From NCBI RefSeq assembly GCF_017897595.1, contig NZ_JAGKIK010000015.1, positions 1 to 64,000 on the forward strand: a stretch of DNA of 64,000 nt, in the 5' to 3' direction. The stretch is from Aquimarina sp. U1-2. Lineage in GTDB: Bacteria; Bacteroidota; Bacteroidia; Flavobacteriales; Flavobacteriaceae. Below the pieces are notes generated by a model. That model had not been told where the DNA came from and did no database searches. It saw only the letters and a program-made list of their open reading frames with translations. The stretch's first letter is position 1. Every line of letters begins with the position of its first letter. The position numbers were made by a program, and so were the translations under genes. Shown one piece after another: positions 9,044 through 19,365 of this stretch.

Positions 9044-9304
9044 AAATTAATACTGTAGGTTAAGGAAATTAAAAATAGTATTTTAGAAATTAAAATTACG
9101 TAAAAAGCAGGTTTTAACATTAATTCACACGGTAACAACGAGTTTAGCTATCGTTCTATTGTTTAAAGGCGATGTGCTCTATCCGGAGTCAGGGTCATGG
9201 GAAGAGTATCGAAAAAAAAACTGCTTCGCTATACGTATTAATAGACTAGATTATCTTTTTGTTTTATAGGCAAATTAACAGAAAATAACACAAATCTTCA
9301 TAGG
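9044..9304. other. Intergenic region between the hybrid regulator and the MtfA-like gene
   Basis: No gene was found. The right part carries TAACACAAATCTTCATAG at 9286-9303, which recurs exactly at 58572-58589, in both cases just after the stop codon of a leftward gene. This may belong to a wider dispersed repeat, but two copies are too few to define one. Confidence 0.4.
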
Positions 9305-12300
9305 CTATTTATCTTCCCGTTTTTCATTTTTCATAAAATTTGCGGGGCTTTGACCGTACTTTGCTTTAAAAGTCTTACTAAAATATTGTACATCCTGATA
9401 TCCTACTGCATAGGCGATATCTGCAATTTTATAGGCCTGATTCTTTAACAAATCCATCGCATAATTCATTTTAAACTCTTTGATATACTCAGCAGGTCCT
9501 ACTCCGGTTAATGCCTTTATCTTTCTACTTAAATGTACTCTGCTTAGCCCGATTTCGTTACTTAAAAAATCTACTGTAAAATTTGGTTTGTCGAATTGCT
9601 CTTCAATAATGGTGATCACCTGTTTCATTAACTTTTCATCAAAGCTGTTCATTTTCAATACAGTAGGCTTAGTAAGAGTATCGTTATCTCTAAACCGGAG
9701 TCTTATTAAGTTTCTATTTTTGATAATATTTTTAATTCTGGTCTTAAGCTCGGTAAGACTAAAAGGTTTTGCTATATAATCATCTGCACCCAATTCAAGT
9801 CCTTCAATCTTATGCATTTGAGAATCTTTTGCAGTAAGTAATAAGACCGGTATGTGGCACAATTCTTTGGTTTGTTTTATACGTGCGCACAACTCTAAAC
9901 CATCCATTTTTGGCATCATAATATCACTAATAACTACATCTGGAGCTTCTCTTTGCACTTTCTTTAGCCCTTGTAAACCATTTTTAGCTGTGATTACGGT
10001 ATAGTATGGTTCTAATTGTTGTTTTAAGTATTGTTTTAATTCTTCATTATCTTCGACTAGTAAAATGACTTCCTTTTTTTCATATTCGCCCGACTTCTTC
10101 TTGTTTGACAGCGGTGTGTTTTGAAGCTCTAGAGGAACCGGTTTTACAAAAGCACTATCTTCTTTTTCGAGAGAGATTTCAGCCATTTTAAAAGGTAAAT
10201 TTACAATAAAAGATGTGCCTTTACCTTTGTTACTTATAGCACGAATATCACCTTGCATAAGTTTCACCAAAGATTTGGTTAATGATAATCCAATTCCTGC
10301 TCCTGATTGTTTTTTTTCACCCTTGTAAAACCGGTCAAAAATTTTGTCTAGCTTGTTTTTAGAAATACCTATACCGGTATCACTTATTTTGACTGTATAT
10401 CGTAGTCGCTTTTGGTGCTCTTCTACGTCTAAAGTTACCTTTATTTTACCGCCTTCAGGAGTGAACTTAAACGCGTTGGACAATAGATTATAGAAGACTT
10501 TCTCAATTTTATCCTTATCTGCAAGAACAGGTCGCTCATTTTTGTTAGGTTGACCAAACGATAAGGCAATTTGCTTTTTATCTGCCACCACCTTAAAAGA
10601 TGATACAATATCCTCGATAATCGCTTCTATATAAAGTGGTTGTTCTTTGAGTTGAGAATGACCTGTTTCTATTTCCCTAATCTCTAAAATTTGATTAATT
10701 AATAAAGATAATCGCTTAGCATTAAAATACATTATTTTTATTCTAGAACGCAACCATTTTTCTTGATTTCCAGAACTGATCATCTCTTCTAAAGGACCCA
10801 AAATTAAAGTTAACGGAGTTCTAAATTCATGAGAAACATCTATAAAATATTTCAATTTGAGATCATGAATTTCTTTCCATTTTTCTTTTTCAATTTGTTG
10901 TATTCGTAAATCATTTTTGAGCTGCGTGCTCTTAATTGCGTTATATCGAATAGCATACATGGTTAAACCAATTAAAATTACATAGATGCAATACGCCCAC
11001 CAGGTTTTCCAAGGCGGTGGTAGTATCGTAATATGTAAAGACGTGGGGGTAGCACTCCAGACATTATCGGTATTGGCAGATTTTACAAGAAAGGTATACT
11101 TACCATCGGCTAGATTAGTATAGGTTGCTTCGTTACGAGTTTGGCTGTACACCCAATCACTATCAAATCCTTTAAGCATATATGCATATTGATTGTGATC
11201 TGACCGCAAGAAATTAAGGGATCGAAATGCCACACTAAACACCGATTGAAAATAGTCCAATGTAATCGCAGAAGTTTTACTAATATCTTTGGTAAGAATA
11301 TTGCTATTATCACCCGGGGTGATATCCTTATTAAAAATTTTTAGCGCAGTAAGTACCGGGCTAGGACTATAAGTATTCAAACTTAATTGATCTGGATGAA
11401 ATTGAACATAGCCGTTGCTCCCCCCTATTAATAGAAAGCCCTGTTTTGTTCTATAAAACGCTCCTTCATTAATTTCTTCTAACGGAAAACCTGTGTTATA
11501 AGAATAACTTCTAAGTATGTGATCTTGATTCAAACTAACTTCGGCAACCATATCTGATGTAATCACCCATCTGTGATTGGGATTCATATTTTCTAAGGTT
11601 CCTAATACGATGTTACTACCTAAACCTGATACAGTATGCCATCGATTGCATTTTTTAGATGTACTATCATAAGCGATAAGTCCTTTCCCGTTTGTTGACA
11701 ACCAGAGCTTTCCATTTTTGGCCAGAGATATATGATTAAATTCTGTACATTGAAAGGATGTGTCACCAACAGTAAACTGCGTTAATTGTTCGATGGTGCC
11801 TAAGGCGGGATCAAAAATAATAATACCAGATCCTTGTGTAGCCAGATACACTAAACCATCTTTGATTTCAATTGCTTTAATAGGATCACGCTTGATCAAA
11901 GTGTTTAACGCTTCCCTATTGGGATAAACTATATACTGTTTCTTTTTATAGTCGAATTTTTGTAATCCATTCTCGTCTGTTCCCATCCACAAACTTCCCT
12001 GCTCATCTGCGGTAATACAATTAATAATTGCGTCTCTTAAATAATTAAATTCGGGAGGTTGTGTTGCAGAGACTCGAATTAGCTTGTTGGTTACAGTATT
12101 AAGGTAATGTAATCCTTTTTTAAATACGCCAATCCAAAGTGTATACTGTGGATCTCTATACAAAGACTTTATCGTACTTCTGATTTGTGAAGAATCAACT
12201 AACCTATGATGCTTTTTTTCGTTAATATCATAAATATTTAACCCTCCTCTTTCTGTCCCAACAAAAATAGTTTCTTCATCAGGGTTAACTTCAAATGCTC

Positions 12301-13417
12301 CTACTACGTTATAACTTAGTGAATTGGTGTTACCACTACTATTATAGAAATGTTTGAACCTTTGATTGTGGATATCGTAGATAGAAACACCCCCAAAATA
12401 CGTTCCTACCCAAATACTGCCCTTTTTATCTTTGAAAAGTGATCTAATACTACCGTGTGATAATCCTTTGGGATCTCCATCCTGATAGTCGATGGTCACC
12501 ATTTGATTAAAATCTTGAAATACGTTTAATCCTTTAAATGTACCTATCCAAAGATCATGGTCATCTATAAGTAATGTCCTGATGCGATTATCAGAAATTC
12601 GATGTTGAGTATTCAATGCATTTGTATGATAATGCCCTAATACATTTCCGTTTGTATCAAATTTGAACAATCCACTACCGTAGGTACCAGCCCATATTTC
12701 TTGATCTGTAACGACAAGAGATTGAACTCGCTGTATAGGTTTGTTCTTTTCTTCTTCAGGATGAAAGGATTTTAATTTTTTATTAAGAACATCGTACTGA
12801 AAGATACCTTTTTTACTAGTTCCCAGTAGTAATTGTCTATTATCACTTTGTGTAATAGAAGTGACAGCGTATTTCTTAGAAGGATGACGATCATAAAGTG
12901 CCATGAGATCAGAGCTAAATTCTTCATTCTTCGAGTCAAAGTGTACAAGTCCAAAATTACCTCCTACCCAGATTTTATTTTCTGTAGTAATATAAAGTAC
13001 ATTAATTAAAGGGGTTTCGTTATTTGCGACATCTAGCTTATAGTTATGAAATAATTTCAGACCTCTATTATACGTACTTAAACCTACATCTGTAGCGATC
13101 CATATATTTCCTAAAGTGTCTTCTTTAATATCCTTTATAATATTACCCGATATAGATGTACTGTCACCTACTTGATTTTTGAATACCTTAAATTGATAAC
13201 CATCATAAAGATTAAGACCATCTCTGGTTCCCAACCACATAAATCCAAATCGATCTTGATGCATACATAAAATAGAACTTTGAGATAGTCCTTCTTTTAC
13301 AGTGAGATGATCAAAATAAAAACTGTTTTCGACAAATGAAGCGTTTTGAGCCCGAAGAATAAAGCTATTTAAATTTAGAACAACAGCCAGATAGAGAAAA
13401 AAATTACAAAAATTCAA
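9305..13417 (-). CDS. Hybrid two-component system regulator (HTCS type) of the glycan locus
   Basis: A 1370-aa one-protein signalling system. It begins with a signal sequence and a sensor of repeated reg_prop propeller blades (many WIGT/WMGT-type motifs, residues 35-690), then a Y_Y_Y domain to about 780 and a transmembrane segment near 800-820. The kinase follows (phosphoacceptor His863 in DVSHEFRTPL; ATP site with DTGIGIS and GAGIGLSL), then a receiver domain (1117-1235, phosphoacceptor Asp1165 in ISDIMMPK) and an AraC-type DNA-binding domain (1280-1365). Such proteins sense oligosaccharides in the periplasm and activate neighbouring polysaccharide genes. It is read divergently from the GH2 gene, with 166 nt between. 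The start is TTG, the only one that gives a signal peptide; the first Met is past residue 50. Confidence 0.95.
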   Translation of the reverse strand: MNFCNFFLYLAVVLNLNSFILRAQNASFVENSFYFDHLTVKEGLSQSSILCMHQDRFGFMWLGTRDGLNLYDGYQFKVFKNQVGDSTSISGNIIKDIKEDTLGNIWIATDVGLSTYNRGLKLFHNYKLDVANNETPLINVLYITTENKIWVGGNFGLVHFDSKNEEFSSDLMALYDRHPSKKYAVTSITQSDNRQLLLGTSKKGIFQYDVLNKKLKSFHPEEEKNKPIQRVQSLVVTDQEIWAGTYGSGLFKFDTNGNVLGHYHTNALNTQHRISDNRIRTLLIDDHDLWIGTFKGLNVFQDFNQMVTIDYQDGDPKGLSHGSIRSLFKDKKGSIWVGTYFGGVSIYDIHNQRFKHFYNSSGNTNSLSYNVVGAFEVNPDEETIFVGTERGGLNIYDINEKKHHRLVDSSQIRSTIKSLYRDPQYTLWIGVFKKGLHYLNTVTNKLIRVSATQPPEFNYLRDAIINCITADEQGSLWMGTDENGLQKFDYKKKQYIVYPNREALNTLIKRDPIKAIEIKDGLVYLATQGSGIIIFDPALGTIEQLTQFTVGDTSFQCTEFNHISLAKNGKLWLSTNGKGLIAYDSTSKKCNRWHTVSGLGSNIVLGTLENMNPNHRWVITSDMVAEVSLNQDHILRSYSYNTGFPLEEINEGAFYRTKQGFLLIGGSNGYVQFHPDQLSLNTYSPSPVLTALKIFNKDITPGDNSNILTKDISKTSAITLDYFQSVFSVAFRSLNFLRSDHNQYAYMLKGFDSDWVYSQTRNEATYTNLADGKYTFLVKSANTDNVWSATPTSLHITILPPPWKTWWAYCIYVILIGLTMYAIRYNAIKSTQLKNDLRIQQIEKEKWKEIHDLKLKYFIDVSHEFRTPLTLILGPLEEMISSGNQEKWLRSRIKIMYFNAKRLSLLINQILEIREIETGHSQLKEQPLYIEAIIEDIVSSFKVVADKKQIALSFGQPNKNERPVLADKDKIEKVFYNLLSNAFKFTPEGGKIKVTLDVEEHQKRLRYTVKISDTGIGISKNKLDKIFDRFYKGEKKQSGAGIGLSLTKSLVKLMQGDIRAISNKGKGTSFIVNLPFKMAEISLEKEDSAFVKPVPLELQNTPLSNKKKSGEYEKKEVILLVEDNEELKQYLKQQLEPYYTVITAKNGLQGLKKVQREAPDVVISDIMMPKMDGLELCARIKQTKELCHIPVLLLTAKDSQMHKIEGLELGADDYIAKPFSLTELKTRIKNIIKNRNLIRLRFRDNDTLTKPTVLKMNSFDEKLMKQVITIIEEQFDKPNFTVDFLSNEIGLSRVHLSRKIKALTGVGPAEYIKEFKMNYAMDLLKNQAYKIADIAYAVGYQDVQYFSKTFKAKYGQSPANFMKNEKREDK

Positions 13418-13583
13418 GAATCACAATTTTACAGGAACATACTGCTTTTTTAACATAAACTCAAATATTTTAAATCATTTATTTTTTTAAAATGCGTATA
13501 CCCGTTATATTTGTTTGGCTTTTAGAATATATTGTTACTTCTCTACTATTTTGAAGTTCTTCTATATGTAGAATTTTCAAAAT

Positions 13584-16229
13584 ATGATTATGTATTCCAT
13601 TTCAATAAAGCGTATAGCTTTGCTATGCTCCCTTATATTTATTTTTTCTAGCACAATCCAGGCACAAGTGCGTGTAAAAACCTCTATTAATTCTTTATGG
13701 AAATTTAATAAACAAGAGGAAAGCCCATCTAAAACTAATATAAATACGAATAACTGGGAAATTGTTAACCTGCCACATACGTGGAATAACGAGGATGTAT
13801 TAGACGATGGAAATCGCGGTTATTATCGCGGTAAAGGCTGGTACTACAAGAAACTGGAGGTTGAATTCAAGACTTCGACAAAAAATTATTTTCTACATTT
13901 TGAAGGGGCTAACCAACACACAAAAATTTTTGTAAATGGCTCACAAGCCGGAGAGCATAAAGGAGGGTATAGTGCTTTTACAATAGATATAACGCCTTAT
14001 TTATTAAAAGATCAGAGCAATGAGTTATTAATTATGGTCGATAACGCTCACGATAAAAACATTCCCCCACTCTCTGCCGACTTCACTTTTTTTGGAGGCA
14101 TTTACCGCGATGTTTTTCTTATTGAAACATCCAAAACTCACTTTAATTTGCTGGATTATGGATCAAAAGGAATTTTTGTGAGTACACCCAAAGTAAGCTC
14201 CGACAAAGCAAACATTCAAATTAAAGGTAGCATTAGAAGTGCTTCAAAAAACTTAAAAACTCACAGTGTACACTATACAATTTACGATTCGAAAGGAACT
14301 ACTGTTGCACAAGGCAACACTCAAATTACTTCAGGAAAAAAAGATGAGTTATCAATTTTTCTTATAGATAAAATTGAGATAAAAAACCCTGCATTATGGT
14401 CTCCCGATACACCTGACCTGTATACATTAGACATTTCCATACATAAAAAAGAAGAAGTTTTGGATCGAGAGTATATTAATTTTGGTATTCGAACCTTCTC
14501 TTTTGATGCAAATACAGGTTTTTATCTCAATGAAAAGCCTCTTAAACTAATTGGTGCCAATAGACATCAGGATTTCCCGGGAAAAGGGAATGCTCTAAGC
14601 GATGATACACATCGTAGTGATCTTAGATTGATAAAGGAAATGGGGGGTAACTTTATTAGGTTGGCGCATTATCCGCAAGACCCTGCTATTCTTGAAGAAG
14701 CCGATAGAATAGGTCTAATGGTTTGGGAAGAAACTCCGCTAGTAAACGAAGTAACACTATCAAAAGAACATGATCAAACTAGTGAGATCATGCTAAAAGA
14801 AATGATACGACAACATTACAACCATCCCTCTGTAATCATGTGGGGGTATATGAATGAGATTTACTGGGCGCATCGTTTTATTGATAAAGACATAGTCGAC
14901 CAGCACACCAAGGCAACTGTAAACCTGGCAAAAAAACTAGAAGCTATAGCCAGAAAAGAAGATCCTACACGCTATACAGCTATGGCTTTGCACAAATATC
15001 CCCTTTATGAGGGCTCTAAAATCGATGAAATCCCACAAATCGTTGGTTGGAATTTATACCATGGTTGGTATTACGACACCTTTGATGACTTTGGAAAATT
15101 TTTAGACGAACAGCACAAAAAACATCCAAATCGCATTCACTTTGTGAGTGAATTTGGTGCCGGAAGCGATCCCCGATTTCACAGTTTGCATCCCGAAAGA
15201 TTTGACTTTACCATAGAAGGGCACAAACGAATGATGGAAAGTTATTATCAACAAATCATGGAACGCCCTTACATTTCGGGAGCAACGGTGTGGAATTTAA
15301 TAGATTTTAGTTCTGAAAGACGAATTGACCCCAATCCACACGTTAACAATAAAGGGCTGGTATCGGCAAATCGTAAACCTAAAGATGTATATTTCTTTTT
15401 TAAAGCTGCGTTATCAAAAAAACCTTATCTTAAAATTGCCGAAACGAACTGGACAGATCGATCAGATCTACAAACAAAAAAACTTCCGGTACAGGTCTAC
15501 AGTAATCTGGAAAAAATTGAATTGTTCCAAAATGGAAAATCATTGGGGCTACAAAAAGTGATCAATCATTCGGCCACCTGGGAAGTCATGTTTCAAGAAG
15601 GGAAGAATGTTTTTGAAGCTATCAACCCTTTAGAGAAGTATCCCAAAGACATTCTGACCATTAATTATAAAGGTATTCCTGAAAAAATTTCTAATAAAGA
15701 TAATGTAGACATTAGTATAAACTCGGGGAGTAACCATAGTTTTTACGATCCTATAGGAAAGAATACATGGTTGGTAGATAAAAAATATGAGAGCGGTAGC
15801 TGGGGGTATTTAGATGGAGAACCCCTGTATGTAGCAAAAAAAATTGGAACAAAAGAAGACATTCTTACCCTAAAAGAGGATATAGGACTCTATCAAACCA
15901 TGCGAAGAAATACTGCTGGATATCAATTTGATCTTAAAGATGGCTGGTACGAAGTTGAATTGCTTTTTGTGGAACATTATCCGAAATCCAGACGGTTTGT
16001 TGATGGAGTAGAGTCTCCTAAACACAAAGGAGGAACATCTGTTTTTGATGTCATTGTTAATAATAGTACAGTGCTTAAAAACTTAGACATGCTTAAAACC
16101 TATGGATACAACTATCCTATTAGAAAAAAGGTAATTATTAGAAGTACAAAAAACAAAGGAATTCGAGTACACCTTAAAAGTAAACAAGGTAGCACATTCA
16201 TTAGTGCCATTAGAATAAGAAGTCTTTAA
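13584..16229 (+). CDS. Glycoside hydrolase family 2 enzyme with C-terminal malectin-like domain
   Basis: An 881-aa exported enzyme. After a signal peptide (1-27) come the GH2 sugar-binding domain (about 60-190), an immunoglobulin-like domain (195-305) and the TIM barrel (307-600). The acid/base is Glu425 in GYMNEIYW and the nucleophile Glu523 in VSEFGAG. Residues 610-690 resemble the DUF4982 beta-sandwich, and 700-881 a malectin-like carbohydrate-binding domain. GH2 covers beta-galactosidases, beta-glucuronidases and beta-mannosidases. With a GH36-like enzyme in the same locus a beta-galactosidase is plausible, but the sequence alone does not decide. It is the first rightward gene of the locus, facing the hybrid regulator. 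Confidence 0.93.
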   Translation: MIMYSISIKRIALLCSLIFIFSSTIQAQVRVKTSINSLWKFNKQEESPSKTNINTNNWEIVNLPHTWNNEDVLDDGNRGYYRGKGWYYKKLEVEFKTSTKNYFLHFEGANQHTKIFVNGSQAGEHKGGYSAFTIDITPYLLKDQSNELLIMVDNAHDKNIPPLSADFTFFGGIYRDVFLIETSKTHFNLLDYGSKGIFVSTPKVSSDKANIQIKGSIRSASKNLKTHSVHYTIYDSKGTTVAQGNTQITSGKKDELSIFLIDKIEIKNPALWSPDTPDLYTLDISIHKKEEVLDREYINFGIRTFSFDANTGFYLNEKPLKLIGANRHQDFPGKGNALSDDTHRSDLRLIKEMGGNFIRLAHYPQDPAILEEADRIGLMVWEETPLVNEVTLSKEHDQTSEIMLKEMIRQHYNHPSVIMWGYMNEIYWAHRFIDKDIVDQHTKATVNLAKKLEAIARKEDPTRYTAMALHKYPLYEGSKIDEIPQIVGWNLYHGWYYDTFDDFGKFLDEQHKKHPNRIHFVSEFGAGSDPRFHSLHPERFDFTIEGHKRMMESYYQQIMERPYISGATVWNLIDFSSERRIDPNPHVNNKGLVSANRKPKDVYFFFKAALSKKPYLKIAETNWTDRSDLQTKKLPVQVYSNLEKIELFQNGKSLGLQKVINHSATWEVMFQEGKNVFEAINPLEKYPKDILTINYKGIPEKISNKDNVDISINSGSNHSFYDPIGKNTWLVDKKYESGSWGYLDGEPLYVAKKIGTKEDILTLKEDIGLYQTMRRNTAGYQFDLKDGWYEVELLFVEHYPKSRRFVDGVESPKHKGGTSVFDVIVNNSTVLKNLDMLKTYGYNYPIRKKVIIRSTKNKGIRVHLKSKQGSTFISAIRIRSL

Positions 16230-16269
16230 TTAAATGCAAATTTTTGGGTTACTATTTTATTATGATCAG

Positions 16270-16291
16270 GTTAATTTAAGTTTAAATTAAC
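16270..16291 (+). terminator. Perfect AT-only inverted repeat after the GH2 gene
   Basis: GTTAATTTAA and TTAAATTAAC form a 10-bp stem with a 2-nt loop, 40 nt past the GH2 stop and followed by a T-rich stretch. It could be a weak terminator that separates the GH2 transcript from the TonB receptor operon, or an operator for that operon. Confidence 0.35.
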
Positions 16292-16493
16292 AATTTTACT
16301 ATAAATGTTACAGATACCCCGTACTCTTGATACATATTCACCGTACGATTATAATTCTTTTATAACATCTTTACCATAAGAGTTACTTCAAAACGCAGTA
16401 AGATGTTTTAAAGTATATCTAAGAGCCAAAGATCATTAAAGTTTGGATAATGAATACACTCATTATTCTCCATTAAAATTTAACCTAATAAAA

Positions 16494-19343
16494 ATGAAGA
16501 AAAAAATTACTAGTATTTTTTTGTTTCTACTTATCTGTGGTATTTCTTTCGCCCAGGATACAAAAGTGGTTACAGGAACAGTTATTGACCCCGAGGCGAA
16601 TTATCCTTTATTCGGTGCTACCGTGGTTCTTCTAGACGGTAGTGGATCTACACTTACAGGTGTGGTTACCAATGAATTCGGAGAATTTACCATTAGAACA
16701 AAAGCCTCTGGAAATGCAAAAATCGAAGTAAGCTACATTGGCTTTGCTACCAGGTCATTTGGCATCGAATTGTCGGGATCCCAGGTAGATGTCGGTAATG
16801 TTCTTATGAACAAAAATGCCGCAGAACTCGATCAGGTAGTTGTAATCGGTAATGTCGAAGGAAAGTCAAAAGCTTTAAACCTACAACGAACAGCCGATAA
16901 TATCAAAAATGTGGTTTCTGCCGATTTAATTGGTCGCTTTCCTGATCTAAACGTGGCCGAGGCACTGCAAAGAGTACCTGGAGTAAATATTCAAAGAGAC
17001 AAAGGAGAAGGATCGACTATTAGTATTAGAGGAACCCCTCTCAACTTCACGACGGTGCAAATTAATGGTGAACAGATTCCTAGTGTTCAACAAAACGGTG
17101 CTAGAACAGAGTCTTTAGATTTAATTCCTGTAGATCAATTAGCCTCTATGGAAATTACCAAAGTACCCACCCCTGATATGGATGGGGATGCCGTTGGAGG
17201 TACTGTTAATTTGAGAACACCTATAGCAAGAAGATTCAATCTTGGTGTAAAGGCGGAATCCGGTATTGGATATAACGATATTTCTGATGGTCTTAATGCG
17301 TTGAATAAATTACGTCTGGATAAGCGATTTTTTAAAACAGATATAGTTCCTAATGGAAAACTAGGGATTATTTTAGGTGGAAGTATGTATAGTTCAAATA
17401 ATTCAGAACATAGAAATGATGCACGATGGGGTGGACTACCCATTACCACAGATGTATCACAGGAAGAAGTTATTGTCATGGATCAGTATGAATACAGGCT
17501 AACCGAAAATGAAAGAGAACGGTATGGAATTACCGGAACATTAGATTATAAATTTGATGAAAATAATAGCCTTGTTTTTAACTATATGTATAATCGAAGA
17601 GAAGATACAGATGTACGTAATCGCTTTCGATTTGATATGGATACCGATCGAGGTGCACGGTATCAAACTTTAGATTCTATTACAGGAAGCGGTGCAAGAG
17701 CACGTCGTGATATTAATGTATTTAACGAATTAAAAGAAAATCAAACTTTTAACCTTGAAGGATCGCACACTTTAGGTAGCTGGGATATCGATTGGGGAGC
17801 ATTTTATACTTTTTCAGAACGAGATTTCACTTCAGACCGAGCAGATTTCGGAGCAGAAGATGTTACCATAATTGCAGATAATCCTTTGGGGATTTATGGC
17901 GAAGAACCTAATTTCAGACTATCAACAAATGATCCTAGTGTATATAATCCGTTTATTTATGATGAAGTAAGACGATATGAAGAAGATATAGAAAAAACTG
18001 AAGCCGATAATTTGGTAGGTAAACTCAACATTACCAAAAATATATTGCTAGGTCAAGATCAGTTAACCATAAAGTTTGGAGGGAAGTACCGTACCCAAAC
18101 CAATCAAAAATTTAGAGATAACCGAATTTTTGTAATCAATGATCCCAACGATGTTGTTAGAGAAGAAGAATTCTTTTTAAGATCACTATCAGGAGTAGAG
18201 CCTACGAATTATCTGTATGGAGACTATCGTTTCGGACCACTTATTGGGCAGACCGAATTTATGAACGTAATTGATAATAATCGACGGTTTTTAGATGGTG
18301 ATCGATTAGACTGGAATTCTAGACAAATCTCTTTTAATGATACCTATGAAGCTCAAGAAGATATTTATGCGGCCTATGCTATGGGAAAAATAAAGTTTAA
18401 CAAATTGATGATCTTAGCAGGTCTGCGATATGAAAGAAATGAGGTTAGCTATGATGCCTTCGATGTTGTAAGGGTAGGTAATACTTCAGAAGCTACACCA
18501 ATATCCGGAGGTAATGATTTTGATTTCTTTTTACCTAACGTACATGTTAAATATAATATTACAGATTATACATCGCTACGCTTATCTACAGTATTTAATT
18601 ATGCTCGCCCTGATTTTGTTGATTTAGTACCTTTTGTAGATTTTGATGTTGATGCCAATAGATTAATTTTAGGAAATTCAGAACTTACACCAGCTGAAGC
18701 TCTCAATATTGATTTAATGTTTGAACACTATTTTCAGGATGTTGGTGTCTTTTCTATAGGAGGTTTTTATAAAAAAATCGATGATTTTCAGTTTGATAGA
18801 ATAGATAACTCATTAACAGAAGATGCCCCGGGATTTCCAGGAACTGTCGGTTTTGAATTTCGCCAAAAACAAAATGGAGAAACAGCTACAGTAGCAGGGA
18901 TTGAATTTAATTTTTTCCGAACACTAGGATTTTTACCGGGAATTTTAAAGAATTTTAATGTAGAAGGAAATTATACGTATGCATATTCTGATTCTGATAC
19001 GCAATTTAGAACAGGAGTACCCTTACAGGGGCAAGCAGAGCATACGTTTAATGCAGCGTTGGCTTTCAATTATAAGGCATTTTCTGCTAGGGTATCAGCA
19101 AATTACAATGGCGAATTTTTAACTGGGTTAGCTAGTACTGAAGATAATGATCTAATACAAAAAGATCGGCTCCAAATTGATGCGAATGCGTCAATTATGT
19201 TAGGGAAAAGGTTACGATTTTACGTAGAAGGGATCAACTTAAATAATGAGCCCACTATCAGATACCAGGGTAATACTAGCAGAATTTCGCGTAGAGCATT
19301 TTTTGGTTGGTCAACAAGAGCCGGAGTAAGTTATACGCTTTAA
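16494..19343 (+). CDS. TonB-dependent outer-membrane receptor with CarboxypepD-like N-terminal domain
   Basis: A 949-aa transporter. The ATG at 16494 gives a signal peptide (MKKKITSIFLFLL to SFAQ); a TTG further upstream would spoil it. Residues 25-115 are a carboxypeptidase regulatory-like domain, then comes the plug (IKNVVSADLIGRFPDLNVAEAL, split here by the family consensus into VSADLIGRFPD and LNVAEALQRVPGVN) and a beta-barrel ending in GWSTRAGVSYTL. The plug pattern (IPSVQ, VPTPDMDGDAVGGTVNLRT) is that of the TonB-Xanth-Caul subfamily and not of SusC. It is followed closely by two lipoprotein genes (22 nt to the first) and probably moves an oligosaccharide across the outer membrane with their help. 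Confidence 0.92.
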   Translation: MKKKITSIFLFLLICGISFAQDTKVVTGTVIDPEANYPLFGATVVLLDGSGSTLTGVVTNEFGEFTIRTKASGNAKIEVSYIGFATRSFGIELSGSQVDVGNVLMNKNAAELDQVVVIGNVEGKSKALNLQRTADNIKNVVSADLIGRFPDLNVAEALQRVPGVNIQRDKGEGSTISIRGTPLNFTTVQINGEQIPSVQQNGARTESLDLIPVDQLASMEITKVPTPDMDGDAVGGTVNLRTPIARRFNLGVKAESGIGYNDISDGLNALNKLRLDKRFFKTDIVPNGKLGIILGGSMYSSNNSEHRNDARWGGLPITTDVSQEEVIVMDQYEYRLTENERERYGITGTLDYKFDENNSLVFNYMYNRREDTDVRNRFRFDMDTDRGARYQTLDSITGSGARARRDINVFNELKENQTFNLEGSHTLGSWDIDWGAFYTFSERDFTSDRADFGAEDVTIIADNPLGIYGEEPNFRLSTNDPSVYNPFIYDEVRRYEEDIEKTEADNLVGKLNITKNILLGQDQLTIKFGGKYRTQTNQKFRDNRIFVINDPNDVVREEEFFLRSLSGVEPTNYLYGDYRFGPLIGQTEFMNVIDNNRRFLDGDRLDWNSRQISFNDTYEAQEDIYAAYAMGKIKFNKLMILAGLRYERNEVSYDAFDVVRVGNTSEATPISGGNDFDFFLPNVHVKYNITDYTSLRLSTVFNYARPDFVDLVPFVDFDVDANRLILGNSELTPAEALNIDLMFEHYFQDVGVFSIGGFYKKIDDFQFDRIDNSLTEDAPGFPGTVGFEFRQKQNGETATVAGIEFNFFRTLGFLPGILKNFNVEGNYTYAYSDSDTQFRTGVPLQGQAEHTFNAALAFNYKAFSARVSANYNGEFLTGLASTEDNDLIQKDRLQIDANASIMLGKRLRFYVEGINLNNEPTIRYQGNTSRISRRAFFGWSTRAGVSYTL

Positions 19344-19365
19344 TAAAGAATTCAAAAATAGAAAA

